Shown here: positions 5,458-11,899 of the stretch, piece by piece
Layout: each line of letters starts with the position of its first letter
Position numbering within the stretch: the stretch's first letter is position 1
DNA from: Clostridia bacterium
Lineage (GTDB): Bacteria > Bacillota_A > Clostridia > Christensenellales > Borkfalkiaceae
Assembly (NCBI GenBank): GCA_017504735.1
Contig: JAFVQP010000015.1
Coordinates: forward strand, 1 to 15,424
Length of the DNA: 15,424 nt
Direction: 5' to 3'
The notes under the pieces: model-generated
Databases searched by the model: none
What the model saw: the letters and a program-made list of their open reading frames with translations, nothing else
What the model was told of the DNA's origin: nothing
Program-made: the position numbers and the translations under genes

Positions 5458-5490
5458 CATTGTATGTTTAAACCACAAAGGAGGAAATTT

Positions 5491-6060
5491 ATGAAAAATT
5501 ATCAACTGCAACCCGACGAAATTGTCTTTTATAAAGGAAAAGCAAGCATAAAAACCAACGGTGAAGACACCGCTTGTGACCTTATTGTAACAAATAAGAA
5601 TATTGTCTTTATCACACAAGGCAAGAAGACCTTATTCAACAAAAGTGGAATTATAGTCGAATGTTTTGCCGTTAACACCGTTAAAATCTACAAAGACACC
5701 CCTCAAATAATACAAAATGTGAAACTCGTAGAAATCTATTTCATCAAAGGTGAATATGAGATAACCTTTGAAAATAAAAATGAAGCTCATAAATTCACCT
5801 CAAAAGCATTAGAAGCTGTCACCGGGAAAACCGCCTTTGTGCGTGGCGTGGAAAAGGTTAAAAAAACAATTGATACGATTGATGAAAATTTAGGGGTAAA
5901 CGTAATTGACGTTGCCGCAAACGCCGTTCAAATGAAAGCACAAAAAAAGTCCGCCTCAGATATCGCCCTTTCTCTCACGACTAAAATCTTAACATCTAAA
6001 TCTGAGAAAAGTCCAAAGCAAATCAGCGAATGTTCCACTCAAGACAAAAAAGAAGAATAA
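5491..6060 (+). CDS. PH/GRAM-like domain protein
   Basis: A 189-residue cytoplasmic protein. Residues 6-100 show the alternating strands of a bacterial PH- or GRAM-like domain (DEIVFYKGKASIK, CDLIVTNKNIVFITQ, ECFAVNTVKIYKDTPQI, LVEIYFIKGEYEITFEN), followed by a helix (NEAHKFTSKALEAVTGK). The tail (about 115-189) is a charged, helical, low-complexity region ending in KKEE. Such domains are usually regulators or membrane-associated adaptors; no partner is evident. The start at 5491 follows AAAGGAGG by 7 nt; an in-frame ATG at 5464 has no RBS. The gene lies downstream of leader RNA 1 and its terminator with no clear promoter of its own, so read-through control is possible. Its last codons lie inside the palindrome shared with prfA. 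Confidence 0.75.
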   Translation: MKNYQLQPDEIVFYKGKASIKTNGEDTACDLIVTNKNIVFITQGKKTLFNKSGIIVECFAVNTVKIYKDTPQIIQNVKLVEIYFIKGEYEITFENKNEAHKFTSKALEAVTGKTAFVRGVEKVKKTIDTIDENLGVNVIDVAANAVQMKAQKKSASDIALSLTTKILTSKSEKSPKQISECSTQDKKEE

Positions 6061-6107
6061 AAGGAAGGGAATGCAAGTAGATTGCATTCCCTTCCTTTTA
6101 TTCTTCT
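6051..6107. terminator. 26-bp perfect palindrome, bidirectional terminator covering both stop codons
   Basis: Bases 6051-6076 are the exact reverse complement of 6082-6107 with a 5-nt loop. The stem contains the last codons (GAA GAA TAA) of the PH-like gene and, on the other strand, those of prfA. The arms hold GGAAGGGAATGC; the outer part gives T-rich tails (TTTTATTCTTCT) on either strand. Confidence 0.85.
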
Positions 6108-7168
6108 GAAGATGCCAACAAGGCTTCTCTGTCGGCAATCGCCAACGCTTCTACCATACTGTCGATATCCCCCGTCATAAACGCTTCCAAATTGTATTGG
6201 CTGAGCCCGATACGATGGTCCGTCACTCGGCTTTGCGGGAAATTGTAGGTACGGATACGCTCGCTTCTATCCCCCGAACCAACCATGCTGCGGCGGTTTT
6301 CCTCACGCTCCTTGGCGTTTTGACCATTGTAAAAATCGTACACGCGCGAACGCAATACTTTAAACGCACGTTCCTTGTTTTTCAACTGCGAACGCTCGTC
6401 CTGACAAGTGACCACAATCCCCGTAGGAAAGTGCGTGATACGCACCGCCGATGCCACCTTATTGACGTTTTGACCGCCTGCGCCGCCCGAATGGAATATG
6501 TCGATACGAATATCCTTATCGTTGATTTCTACCTCGACTTCTTCCGCTTCAGGAAGAACCGCAACCGTCGCCGCCGAGGTGTGAATTCTACCCTGAGTCT
6601 CGGTAGCAGGTACGCGTTGAACACGATGTACGCCGCTTTCGTACTTCAACATTTTATATGCGCCGACACCCTTTACGTTGTAGATTGCTTCCTTTACACC
6701 GCCAAGCTCCGTGGCATTGATATCCATCTCTTCCACGCGCAAACGATGCGCCGCGCAATAGTTTAAATACATACGGCAAAGCTCGCCTGCAAACAGCGCC
6801 GCTTCCTCGCCGCCCGTACCTGCACGAACCTCTAAAATACAGCTTCTTTCGTCGTTTTTATCCTTGGGGAGCAGTAAAATCTTCAACTCGCCCACGATTG
6901 CAGGCAATTTTTCTTTACATGCGTACCCTTCGTCCAAAAGCATTTTCTTCATTTCCTGGTCGGTTTCCAGCTCCGCCATCTCAAAAGCATCCTGCATTTC
7001 ACGTGAAACGGTCAAATATTCCTCATACTTTTCCACCGTCTCCGTGAGGTCAGATTGCTCCTTCGAATACTTCTGCCAGGTACCCATGTCTGCGATCACC
7101 GCTGCATCGGCAAGCTGTTCGGATAAAAATTGATAACGTTTTTTGATGTCGTCTAATTTTTTAAACAT
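6098..7168 (-). CDS. prfA: Peptide chain release factor 1
   Basis: A 356-residue release factor that recognises UAA and UAG in the ribosomal A site and triggers hydrolysis of peptidyl-tRNA. The codon-reading PXT motif appears as RVPATE (PAT at 187-189), which marks RF1 rather than RF2. The catalytic loop is SGGAGGQNVNK with Gly231-Gly232-Gln233; this Gln is the target of PrmC, encoded immediately upstream. The start at 7168 has AAAGGA 6 nt before it; a TTG at 7183 overlaps that RBS and is rejected. The gene lies 53 nt after the DUF1385-PrmC gene with a hairpin between them. The C-terminal SSEE comes from the palindromic terminator shared with the convergent gene. Confidence 0.97.
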   Translation of the reverse strand: MFKKLDDIKKRYQFLSEQLADAAVIADMGTWQKYSKEQSDLTETVEKYEEYLTVSREMQDAFEMAELETDQEMKKMLLDEGYACKEKLPAIVGELKILLLPKDKNDERSCILEVRAGTGGEEAALFAGELCRMYLNYCAAHRLRVEEMDINATELGGVKEAIYNVKGVGAYKMLKYESGVHRVQRVPATETQGRIHTSAATVAVLPEAEEVEVEINDKDIRIDIFHSGGAGGQNVNKVASAVRITHFPTGIVVTCQDERSQLKNKERAFKVLRSRVYDFYNGQNAKEREENRRSMVGSGDRSERIRTYNFPQSRVTDHRIGLSQYNLEAFMTGDIDSMVEALAIADREALLASSEE

Positions 7169-7186
7169 AGCATTTCCTTTCAAAAG

Positions 7187-7208
7187 TACGCCCGAAAAAT
7201 CGGGCGTA
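7187..7208 (-). terminator. Hairpin between prmC and prfA
   Basis: TACGCCCGA (7187-7195) pairs with TCGGGCGTA (7200-7208). On the minus strand only ACTTTTG follows, a poor T-tract, so it may be a partial terminator or an mRNA processing or stability element that adjusts prfA relative to prmC. On the plus strand seven Ts follow, but no plus-strand gene ends here. Confidence 0.5.
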
Positions 7209-7221
7209 GCTTTTTTTACAT

Positions 7222-9063
7222 TTACATAACGATTTTTACGTAACGGTCGATACCGTTGAAGTCCTGCATTACCATCGAGTAGGAATTACCACGGAACATC
7301 TTGACGATTTCCGCCGCCTGCCCTGCGCCTACTTCCATAATCAACGTACCGCCGCGGTTGAGGTGTTTGGAAGCCGCTTCCGCAATACGGCGGTAAATAT
7401 CCAAACCGTCTGCACCGCCGTCCAACGCCAAATGAGGTTCGTAATCCTTCACTTCACGCTGTAACGTATCGATTTCCGCCGTAGGAATGTACGGGGGATT
7501 GGTGATAATTACGTCAAAACGCCCACGGATACGGCTGAACAAATCCGATTGAATAAACAAGATATCCGCTTCGTTTGCTTCCGCATTCTCTTTGGCGAGC
7601 GCCAAGGCATCCGCACTGATATCCACCGCTGTCATTTTCACCTTACGGTTACTCTTTTCCAATTCCTTGTAAATGGCAATCGCCAACGCGCCGCTACCCA
7701 TACACAAATCAAGGATACTGTTCCCCTCTTCCGCAACGGCAACCGCCATCATCGCCATTTCTTCCGTTTCGGGACGGGGGATTAACACACGTTCGTCCAC
7801 CTTGATTTTATAACCGCAAAAATCGGTGTCCCCGATGATATACCAAAGGGGTCTGCCCGTCAAGCGTTCGTCCGCAATACGGATAATCTCCTTCGCCTGC
7901 GCCACTTTAAGGATTTTTTCTTCCGTCGCCACCGAGCTTTTCGGGATATCCAACACCAACGCAAAAATCCATTCGGCATCCTCTTCGTCCACGTTATTGT
8001 CCGCAAAACGCTTTTTCGTGTTTTTCAAAAGTACGCTCATTTTACCAGGCGTTGCAAACACTCTTTCAGGAATGGTCGAGTCAGAATCCATCGCAAGCAC
8101 CGTCTTAAACGCAGTGATGGCACATTCAATCATACCATCCTCAGGTTCACGCGTGGTCAAACGCTGTAACAATAACCCAGGGAACTTAAAGATAAGGAAA
8201 AATTTACTCTTGGTTTTTGCGAGCAAGCGCAACACTTCGTAGGAAACGCCCGCGACCACAGGGAGCATCAAAATTTTCGCACCAAAACGGATAAGGTTAT
8301 TGATTTTGTCGTTGTCCGTATAAATCCAACCCGCAACCAAAATATTCACGGCAGAGAATACAAGAATGCTGACAATCATAACAATAAACAGGAAGGTCGT
8401 ACCGCAACGATCGTGCACACGCGAACAACCGCGCACGTTTTCCACCGTCAATTCTTTCCCTTCTTCATAGCAGGTGATGGTTTTATGTTCTGCACCGTGG
8501 CACATATACACACGCTTGAGGGAAGGAATAAGCGAAATCAACAATATATATAATATAAAGATAACGATACGGATTCCGCCCTCGACGAGGTTAAACCAAA
8601 GCCCCTTCAGTCCCGTGTCCGTCTTATCGAAGATTTCTTTAGGTAAAAAACCCGAAACATATTGCGGCAACCAAATAAAGATAAGCATTGCCAGTACAAC
8701 GCCCATTACCACGGCGAAACTGCTCAACACTCCATCAATGCTGATTTTGTGTTTTTCTTCCAACCATTGCGCCGCTTTGGTTTGCTCTTCCTCGTCCACC
8801 GCGGCAACGTCCGCGCTTCGCATCAATACGCGGTTACCGTCGATAAGAGAGGTTATAAAATTACACACACCGCGAATAAAAGGTACGCGCGTGATTTTTT
8901 TTCGTTTTTCAGGTGGAGTTAAGTATTCGGATTCGATTTGGACTACGCCCTCAGGGTCGCGCACAGCCGTCGCCATCGAGCGTTTGCCGCGCATCATAAT
9001 CCCTTCCAATACCGCTTGACCACCGATATAGGTACAAGTTTTTGTTGTTTTTTGTTTTTTCAT
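7222..9063 (-). CDS. prmC: Fusion of a DUF1385 membrane protein with PrmC (release factor glutamine methyltransferase)
   Basis: One uninterrupted 613-residue frame. Residues 1 to about 325 are a DUF1385 (YqhQ-like) protein: GGQAVLEGIMMRG near the N-terminus, hydrophobic helices at about 113-138, 161-180, 222-247 and 260-283, and CHGAEHKT (188-195), ENVRGCSRVHDRCGT (208-222). Residues 342-613 are PrmC/HemK: helical N-terminal part, IPRPETE (428-434), SAM-binding motif ILDLCMGSGALAI (450-462), and the catalytic NPPY (522-525) that N5-methylates the GGQ glutamine of release factors. The next gene is prfA, a substrate. The two parts are normally separate adjacent genes. No RBS precedes Met342, so internal initiation is unlikely. 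The start at 9063 follows GAGGTG by 5 nt. The fusion would anchor the methyltransferase to the membrane; the function of DUF1385 is unknown. Confidence 0.93.
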   Translation of the reverse strand: MKKQKTTKTCTYIGGQAVLEGIMMRGKRSMATAVRDPEGVVQIESEYLTPPEKRKKITRVPFIRGVCNFITSLIDGNRVLMRSADVAAVDEEEQTKAAQWLEEKHKISIDGVLSSFAVVMGVVLAMLIFIWLPQYVSGFLPKEIFDKTDTGLKGLWFNLVEGGIRIVIFILYILLISLIPSLKRVYMCHGAEHKTITCYEEGKELTVENVRGCSRVHDRCGTTFLFIVMIVSILVFSAVNILVAGWIYTDNDKINNLIRFGAKILMLPVVAGVSYEVLRLLAKTKSKFFLIFKFPGLLLQRLTTREPEDGMIECAITAFKTVLAMDSDSTIPERVFATPGKMSVLLKNTKKRFADNNVDEEDAEWIFALVLDIPKSSVATEEKILKVAQAKEIIRIADERLTGRPLWYIIGDTDFCGYKIKVDERVLIPRPETEEMAMMAVAVAEEGNSILDLCMGSGALAIAIYKELEKSNRKVKMTAVDISADALALAKENAEANEADILFIQSDLFSRIRGRFDVIITNPPYIPTAEIDTLQREVKDYEPHLALDGGADGLDIYRRIAEAASKHLNRGGTLIMEVGAGQAAEIVKMFRGNSYSMVMQDFNGIDRYVKIVM

Positions 9064-9082
9064 TGAATCACCTCAATTGAAA

Positions 9083-9217
9083 AGTGAAGTTGTGGCTTTG
9101 CCACAGTGAAGTTTATTTCATAAGTGAAGTTGGCTACGCCAGTGAAGTTTTTGCGTTCCGCAAAAGTTAGTGCTATTATTAATAACAGCCTTAACTTGCC
9201 GATAGGAAAACTTCACT
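9083..9217. repeat. Array of AGTGAAGTT repeats separated by perfect mini-hairpins
   Basis: AGTGAAGTT occurs exactly at 9083-9091, 9105-9113, 9123-9131 and 9141-9149. The spacers are all different and all perfect inverted repeats with a 3-nt loop: GTGGC-ttt-GCCAC, TAT-ttc-ATA, GGC-tac-GCC, TTTGCG-ttc-CGCAAA. A degenerate fifth unit (9165-9172) is followed by a larger imperfect palindrome around TTATTAATAA (9164-9196). The tract ends with AACTTCACT (9209-9217), the repeat in inverted orientation. It lies immediately upstream of the DUF1385-PrmC start codon. No nuclease or transposase gene is adjacent. Confidence 0.8.
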
Positions 9218-9219
9218 TT

Positions 9220-9320
9220 TAGTGAATGGGCGAAGCTCGCTATAAAAACGAGTACAAAGACACTTTACTGCGTCCAACGTCAGGTTGGCGCCGAAATGCG
9301 CCGCAAATCCGCAACCCCAT
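9220..9320 (+). repeat. Degenerate intergenic repeat, module with CGAG and CCAAC hairpin
   Basis: Bases 9220-9235 are identical to the reverse complement of 488-503. The following CTATAAAAACGAG, a CACTTTACT tract and the CCAAC-gtcag-GTTGG hairpin correspond to parts of 519-571. The module ends with CGCCGAAATGCG and GCAAAT, also found at the end of copy B (9548-9565). Confidence 0.5.
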
Positions 9321-9321
9321 C

Positions 9322-9400
9322 TTGACGATATAGTTGCAAGTAGTTCGAGGAGCGCGCGGCTTTGTTGCAGGGAGCGTACACAAGCGTTCCGCTTGACCTT
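9322..9400 (+). repeat. Degenerate intergenic repeat, copy A
   Basis: Starts TTGACGATATAGTTGCAAG and runs through AGTTCGAGGAGCG to GGGAGCGTAC. It aligns with copy B (9476-9576) over about 60 positions by eye, with a short insertion, and then diverges. No coding potential is apparent. Confidence 0.5.
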
Positions 9401-9416
9401 GTAGTGAGTGCTATCC

Positions 9417-9456
9417 CTCGTTTTTACAGTTTACTACGCACATCACTAGTGAATGG
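9417..9456 (+). repeat. Degenerate intergenic repeat, module ending in AGTGAATGG
   Basis: CTCGTTTTT ... GTTT ... ATCACTAGTGAATGG matches the reverse complement of 494-533 at about 33 of 41 positions. It contains the palindrome TCACTAGTGA (9443-9452). Confidence 0.55.
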
Positions 9457-9475
9457 TTATAAATGCAGACTCCTC

Positions 9476-9576
9476 TTGACAAGGTAGTCGCGAGCAGTTC
9501 AAGGCGCGGTGAGGGAGCGTACAAGTAGTACGTGACCGAACCGCAACGCCGAAATGCGAAGCAAATACATTGTCAA
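9476..9576 (+). repeat. Degenerate intergenic repeat, copy B: 101-bp foldback element
   Basis: The element is bounded by TTGACAA (9476-9482) and TTGTCAA (9570-9576). Inside, GCGGT (9506-9510) pairs with ACCGC (9540-9544), GG with CC, and CGTAC (9518-9522) with GTACG (9528-9532) around AAGTA. The helix is interrupted at two places by symmetric GA/GA mismatches (9511-9512 with 9538-9539; 9515-9516 with 9534-9535). Outer segments GGC/GCC and TTC/GAA may continue the stem with bulges. It looks like a MITE-like foldback or an RNA-forming repeat. Confidence 0.55.
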
Positions 9577-9589
9577 ATAGAAGTAGAAA

Positions 9590-9621
9590 GGGGTTTAGGA
9601 CGTGTACTTGTCCTAAACCCC
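9590..9621 (-). terminator. Hairpin terminator after rpmE
   Basis: GGGGTTTAGGAC (9590-9601) and GTCCTAAACCCC (9610-9621) are perfectly complementary. On the minus strand the tail is TTTCTACTTCTATTT, moderately U-rich. It ends rpmE, so the fusion gene beyond the repeat tract probably has a separate transcription signal, not identified. Confidence 0.75.
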
Positions 9622-9634
9622 GACGGTTTACCAA

Positions 9635-9838
9635 TTAAAGACCATATCTCTTTTTGAACTTATCGACACGTCCACCGGTATCAACCAACTTTTGCTTGCC
9701 CGTGAAGAAGGGATGGCAGTTGCTGCAAATATCTACCTTCAAAACGTCGCCTTCTTTCGTCGTACCAGTTTTAAACGTAGCTCCACAAGCGCAAGTTACA
9801 GTTACTTCGTGATATTTGGGATGAATATCAGCTTTCAT
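9635..9838 (-). CDS. rpmE: Ribosomal protein bL31, zinc-binding form
   Basis: A 67-residue large-subunit ribosomal protein that bridges the two subunits. It starts [20 protein letters not shown] and ends DKFKKRYGL. Cysteines at 16, 18, 38 and 41 (CAC ... CSNC) make this the zinc-containing C+ paralogue, followed by the family signature HPFFTGKQK. The frame can be extended to a GTG at 9847, but that GTG is part of the RBS GAGGTG, so ATG 9838 is the start. It is transcribed from a strong promoter at 9882-9910 and heads the rpmE / DUF1385-prmC / prfA cluster usual in Firmicutes, though here a repeat tract separates it from the rest. Confidence 0.97.
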   Translation of the reverse strand: MKADIHPKYHEVTVTCACGATFKTGTTKEGDVLKVDICSNCHPFFTGKQKLVDTGGRVDKFKKRYGL

Positions 9839-9881
9839 TATTTTCACCTCGCTGTTAGTTTTTCATTACTTATGCTAACCA

Positions 9882-9910
9882 ATTATACAGCTTTTTTTCC
9901 CCTTCGTCAA
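9882..9910 (-). promoter_or_regulatory. Promoter of rpmE
   Basis: On the minus strand TTGACG (9905-9910) and a perfect TATAAT (9882-9887) are 17 bp apart. The start near 9875 leaves a 37-nt leader in which GTTAG and CTAAC can form a weak hairpin; bL31 leaders are autoregulated in some bacteria but I cannot confirm that here. Confidence 0.8.
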
Positions 9911-9939
9911 CTGTTTTTGTGCGAATTTACAAAAAATAC

Positions 9940-9968
9940 TTGCAAATTTCGCAAAAATAGTTTATACT
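9940..9968 (+). promoter_or_regulatory. Promoter of the MDR / YfcE gene pair
   Basis: TTGCAA (9940-9945) and TATACT (9963-9968) are 17 bp apart. The predicted start at about 9975 coincides with an ATG that opens a 20-codon ORF. Confidence 0.65.
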
Positions 9969-9974
9969 TATTTT

Positions 9975-10037
9975 ATGAATAAGCGCAGCCGTTTGTTTTG
10001 CTGTATTTCCTTGATGGCAAGCTACGGTATGCATTGA
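9975..10037 (+). CDS. Possible leaderless 20-codon upstream ORF
   Basis: ATG 9975 lies on the predicted transcription start. The ORF encodes MNKRSRLFCCISLMASYGMH and stops at 10037, 12 nt before the MDR start codon; the weak RBS GAGAGTGA of the MDR gene overlaps the stop. The peptide has adjacent Cys codons (9-10) and late Met codons. Leaderless short ORFs with Cys pairs act as cysteine attenuators in mycobacteria, but there is no terminator here, so any effect would be through translational coupling. It may be chance. Confidence 0.3.
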   Translation: MNKRSRLFCCISLMASYGMH

Positions 10038-10049
10038 GAGTGATTTTTT

Positions 10050-11048
10050 ATGAAAATTTGGCAATTAACTTATCCCCACAATCTTCAACACGTAACCGCA
10101 CCCGATTTAAAGCGGACGGACGATAAGGTGAAAATCAAAATCACCAAGGCGCTCATTTCCGAATCGGACGTGGCGGTATATTCCGGCGCAATAAAAGTGC
10201 CCACCCCGTTCATCCCCGGCCGTTTTGCAATCGGTCAAGTAACGGAAGCTGGTGAAGACTCCTTTATCCGCAAAGGCGAACGTGTCTATCTCGCAGGTAC
10301 GACGGAGGACGAATGCGCCCCCGACGGCTTGCGCATTGCAGGGGAGACCGCAGATGGATTTTACCGTGATTTCGTGCTTGCAGGTACGGATCACGTCTAT
10401 CCCCTGCCCCACTCTGTATCAGACGAAGCGGCATTCTTAATCGATGCAATCGCCCTCGCAGAACACGTTGTTGATGAAATGAACATTGACGTCGGACAAC
10501 ACGTTTTGGTAATGGGCGGCGGCTTGTACGGGAATATTTTGTGTCAAATTTTGATTTATCACCGTGCTGTGCCCATCCTTGCGGACAACAATCCCGAACG
10601 CCTTGCGCGTGCAAAGCGCAGCGGTATCTATTACACCTTCCCCAACGACGATACTTTAAAGGCAAGGGTACTTGAAGTGACGGGCGGCAAGCTTGCGGAT
10701 GCGGCGGTGTATTTGGCGTTTGCAAACCGTTGCGAACCGTCGGTGTTGTTCCCCCTTGTAAAGCGTGACGCATACGTTGCATTTTGCGCGTTGGCAAGCA
10801 AACCTTTACACGTGAATTTGGAAAACGCGATTAAAAATAACGTCACCATCAAAGGGATCACGGAAAGCCGTGAGTTTGTTTCCACCGCCATCAACCTTTT
10901 GGCGAATAAGGCGGTGAACTTCTCAGAATTCACCTTCCGCAGTTACCGCGAAGAAGAGCTTGGAAACTTATTGCAAAAATATTCGGCGTTATACGAAAGC
11001 AACTCATATTTACCCGAACAATTCGATATTGTAAAATTCATATTCTAA
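10050..11048 (+). CDS. Medium-chain dehydrogenase/reductase homologue lacking zinc ligands
   Basis: A 332-residue member of the MDR (zinc alcohol dehydrogenase) superfamily. The N-terminal GroES-like domain is recognisable (TKALISESDVAVYSG, then PFIPGRFAIGQVTEAG), followed by a Rossmann domain with VLVMGGGLYGN (152-162) for NAD(P) binding and a second GroES-like strand set. In canonical enzymes the catalytic zinc is bound by Cys in 'CG(S/T)D', His-Glu in 'GHE' and another residue; here these are SESD (37-40) and GRF (57-59), and the four structural-zinc cysteines are absent. It should therefore be zinc-free, a quinone-reductase-like or non-catalytic homologue. Substrate unknown. It is followed after a hairpin by yfcE in the same direction. 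The start has only a weak RBS. Confidence 0.75.
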   Translation: MKIWQLTYPHNLQHVTAPDLKRTDDKVKIKITKALISESDVAVYSGAIKVPTPFIPGRFAIGQVTEAGEDSFIRKGERVYLAGTTEDECAPDGLRIAGETADGFYRDFVLAGTDHVYPLPHSVSDEAAFLIDAIALAEHVVDEMNIDVGQHVLVMGGGLYGNILCQILIYHRAVPILADNNPERLARAKRSGIYYTFPNDDTLKARVLEVTGGKLADAAVYLAFANRCEPSVLFPLVKRDAYVAFCALASKPLHVNLENAIKNNVTIKGITESREFVSTAINLLANKAVNFSEFTFRSYREEELGNLLQKYSALYESNSYLPEQFDIVKFIF

Positions 11049-11079
11049 TGAAACTGCGCTTTTATGCGCAGTTTCATTA
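11046..11079 (+). other. 14-bp perfect hairpin at the MDR stop codon
   Basis: TAATGAAACTGCGC (11046-11059) pairs with GCGCAGTTTCATTA (11066-11079) and contains the MDR stop codon. No T-tract follows (ACCACATT), so it is probably an mRNA stabilising or processing element within the operon rather than a terminator. Confidence 0.65.
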
Positions 11080-11097
11080 CCACATTAAGGAGATTTT

Positions 11098-11649
11098 ATG
11101 CAAAAAATTATCATCGCATCGGATATCCACGGCTCGGCATACTGGTGTGCGGAGCTTTTATCCGCCTTTGAAAACGAGCAAGCCGACCGACTTGTCTTGC
11201 TTGGCGATTTATTATATCACGGCCCCCGCAACGATTTCCCCGACGAGTATTCTCCTCGTAAAGTCTTTGATATGCTCAACGGTATGAAAGAAAAAATCAC
11301 TTGCGTGCGCGGAAATTGCGACAGCGAAGTGGATCAAATGGTACTCGAATTCCCCATAATGGCAGATTACGCCTTGATGACGGTGAATGGCAGGACGCTG
11401 TTTTTAACCCACGGACACTTATTCAACGCAGACATGCCCCCCTTGTTGCAAAAGGGCGACCTGCTTTTAAACGGGCACTTCCACAGCCCTGTTTGCCGTG
11501 AAATGGACAACGGCGCAACCTACGTCAACTGCGGTTCCGTTTCCCTTCCCAAAGAAGGCACTCCCCATTCGTATATCCTTATCGACGGCAACACGCTGTA
11601 TTTAAAGGATTTGGAAACGGGTGGAATTTTCGATTGTATCGACCTTTAA
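11098..11649 (+). CDS. yfcE: YfcE-type metallophosphodiesterase
   Basis: A 183-residue calcineurin-like phosphoesterase with two metal ions. Metal-binding motifs in order: SDIHG (8-12), GDLLYHGPRN (36-45), RGNCDSEVDQ (71-80), THGH (104-107) and GHFH (126-129), then NCGSVSLPKEG. The GDxLxHGPRN and RGNCDSEVDQM blocks are those of E. coli YfcE, a manganese-dependent phosphodiesterase on artificial substrates; the physiological substrate is not known. Full length for the family. The start is set by AAGGAG 6-7 nt upstream. It is the second gene after the MDR homologue and ends in a terminator at 11671-11700. Confidence 0.93.
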   Translation: MQKIIIASDIHGSAYWCAELLSAFENEQADRLVLLGDLLYHGPRNDFPDEYSPRKVFDMLNGMKEKITCVRGNCDSEVDQMVLEFPIMADYALMTVNGRTLFLTHGHLFNADMPPLLQKGDLLLNGHFHSPVCREMDNGATYVNCGSVSLPKEGTPHSYILIDGNTLYLKDLETGGIFDCIDL

Positions 11650-11670
11650 AATTCGACAAAGTATGCAAAA

Positions 11671-11700
11671 ACACCTGGGGTTGCCCCCAAGTGTTTTTTT
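11671..11700 (+). terminator. Intrinsic terminator after yfcE
   Basis: ACACCTGGGG (11671-11680) pairs with CCCCAAGTGT (11685-11694) with one mismatch, followed by seven Ts at 11694-11700. It closes the MDR / yfcE transcript. Confidence 0.9.
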
Positions 11701-11899
11701 GCGCATTTTTTACCAGTCTTCGATAGGGGACTTTCCGAAATATATGCGGTTCAACGCATACCTGCCCCCTTCTTTCGCTCTTTTTCGACGTATGCGTTTT
11801 CCGAGATATGCGGGTATCCCCATACGGGCAAAATCGACACCATTCGAGCGTCGTTTTTTGTCTTATGCCCCTACGGGCATACGTTTTACGCCTTTTTCT
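11701..11899. other. Intergenic tract with small inverted repeats
   Basis: No gene is visible. Short inverted repeats built around the same TATGC word occur: TATGCG-gttcaa-CGCATA (11743-11760), GTATGCG near 11790, and TATGCCC-ctac-GGGCATA (11864-11881). Neither strand has a clear terminator for the lipoprotein gene that ends at 11900. They may be relics of a repeat or RNA element. Confidence 0.4.

Noticed and set aside
6197..6766. 189-codon plus-strand frame inside prfA
   Set aside because: Antisense shadow of prfA; no RBS, no motif, and Arg-rich low-quality composition.
8474..9019. 181-codon plus-strand frame inside the DUF1385-PrmC gene
   Set aside because: Antisense shadow of a gene with clear domain motifs.
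9083..9217. CRISPR array
   Set aside because: Repeats are only 9 bp, spacers are 9-15 bp and self-complementary, and no cas gene is present.
9446..9634. 62-codon minus-strand frame in the repeat tract
   Set aside because: It runs through degenerate repeats and the rpmE terminator, has no RBS and no protein-like features.
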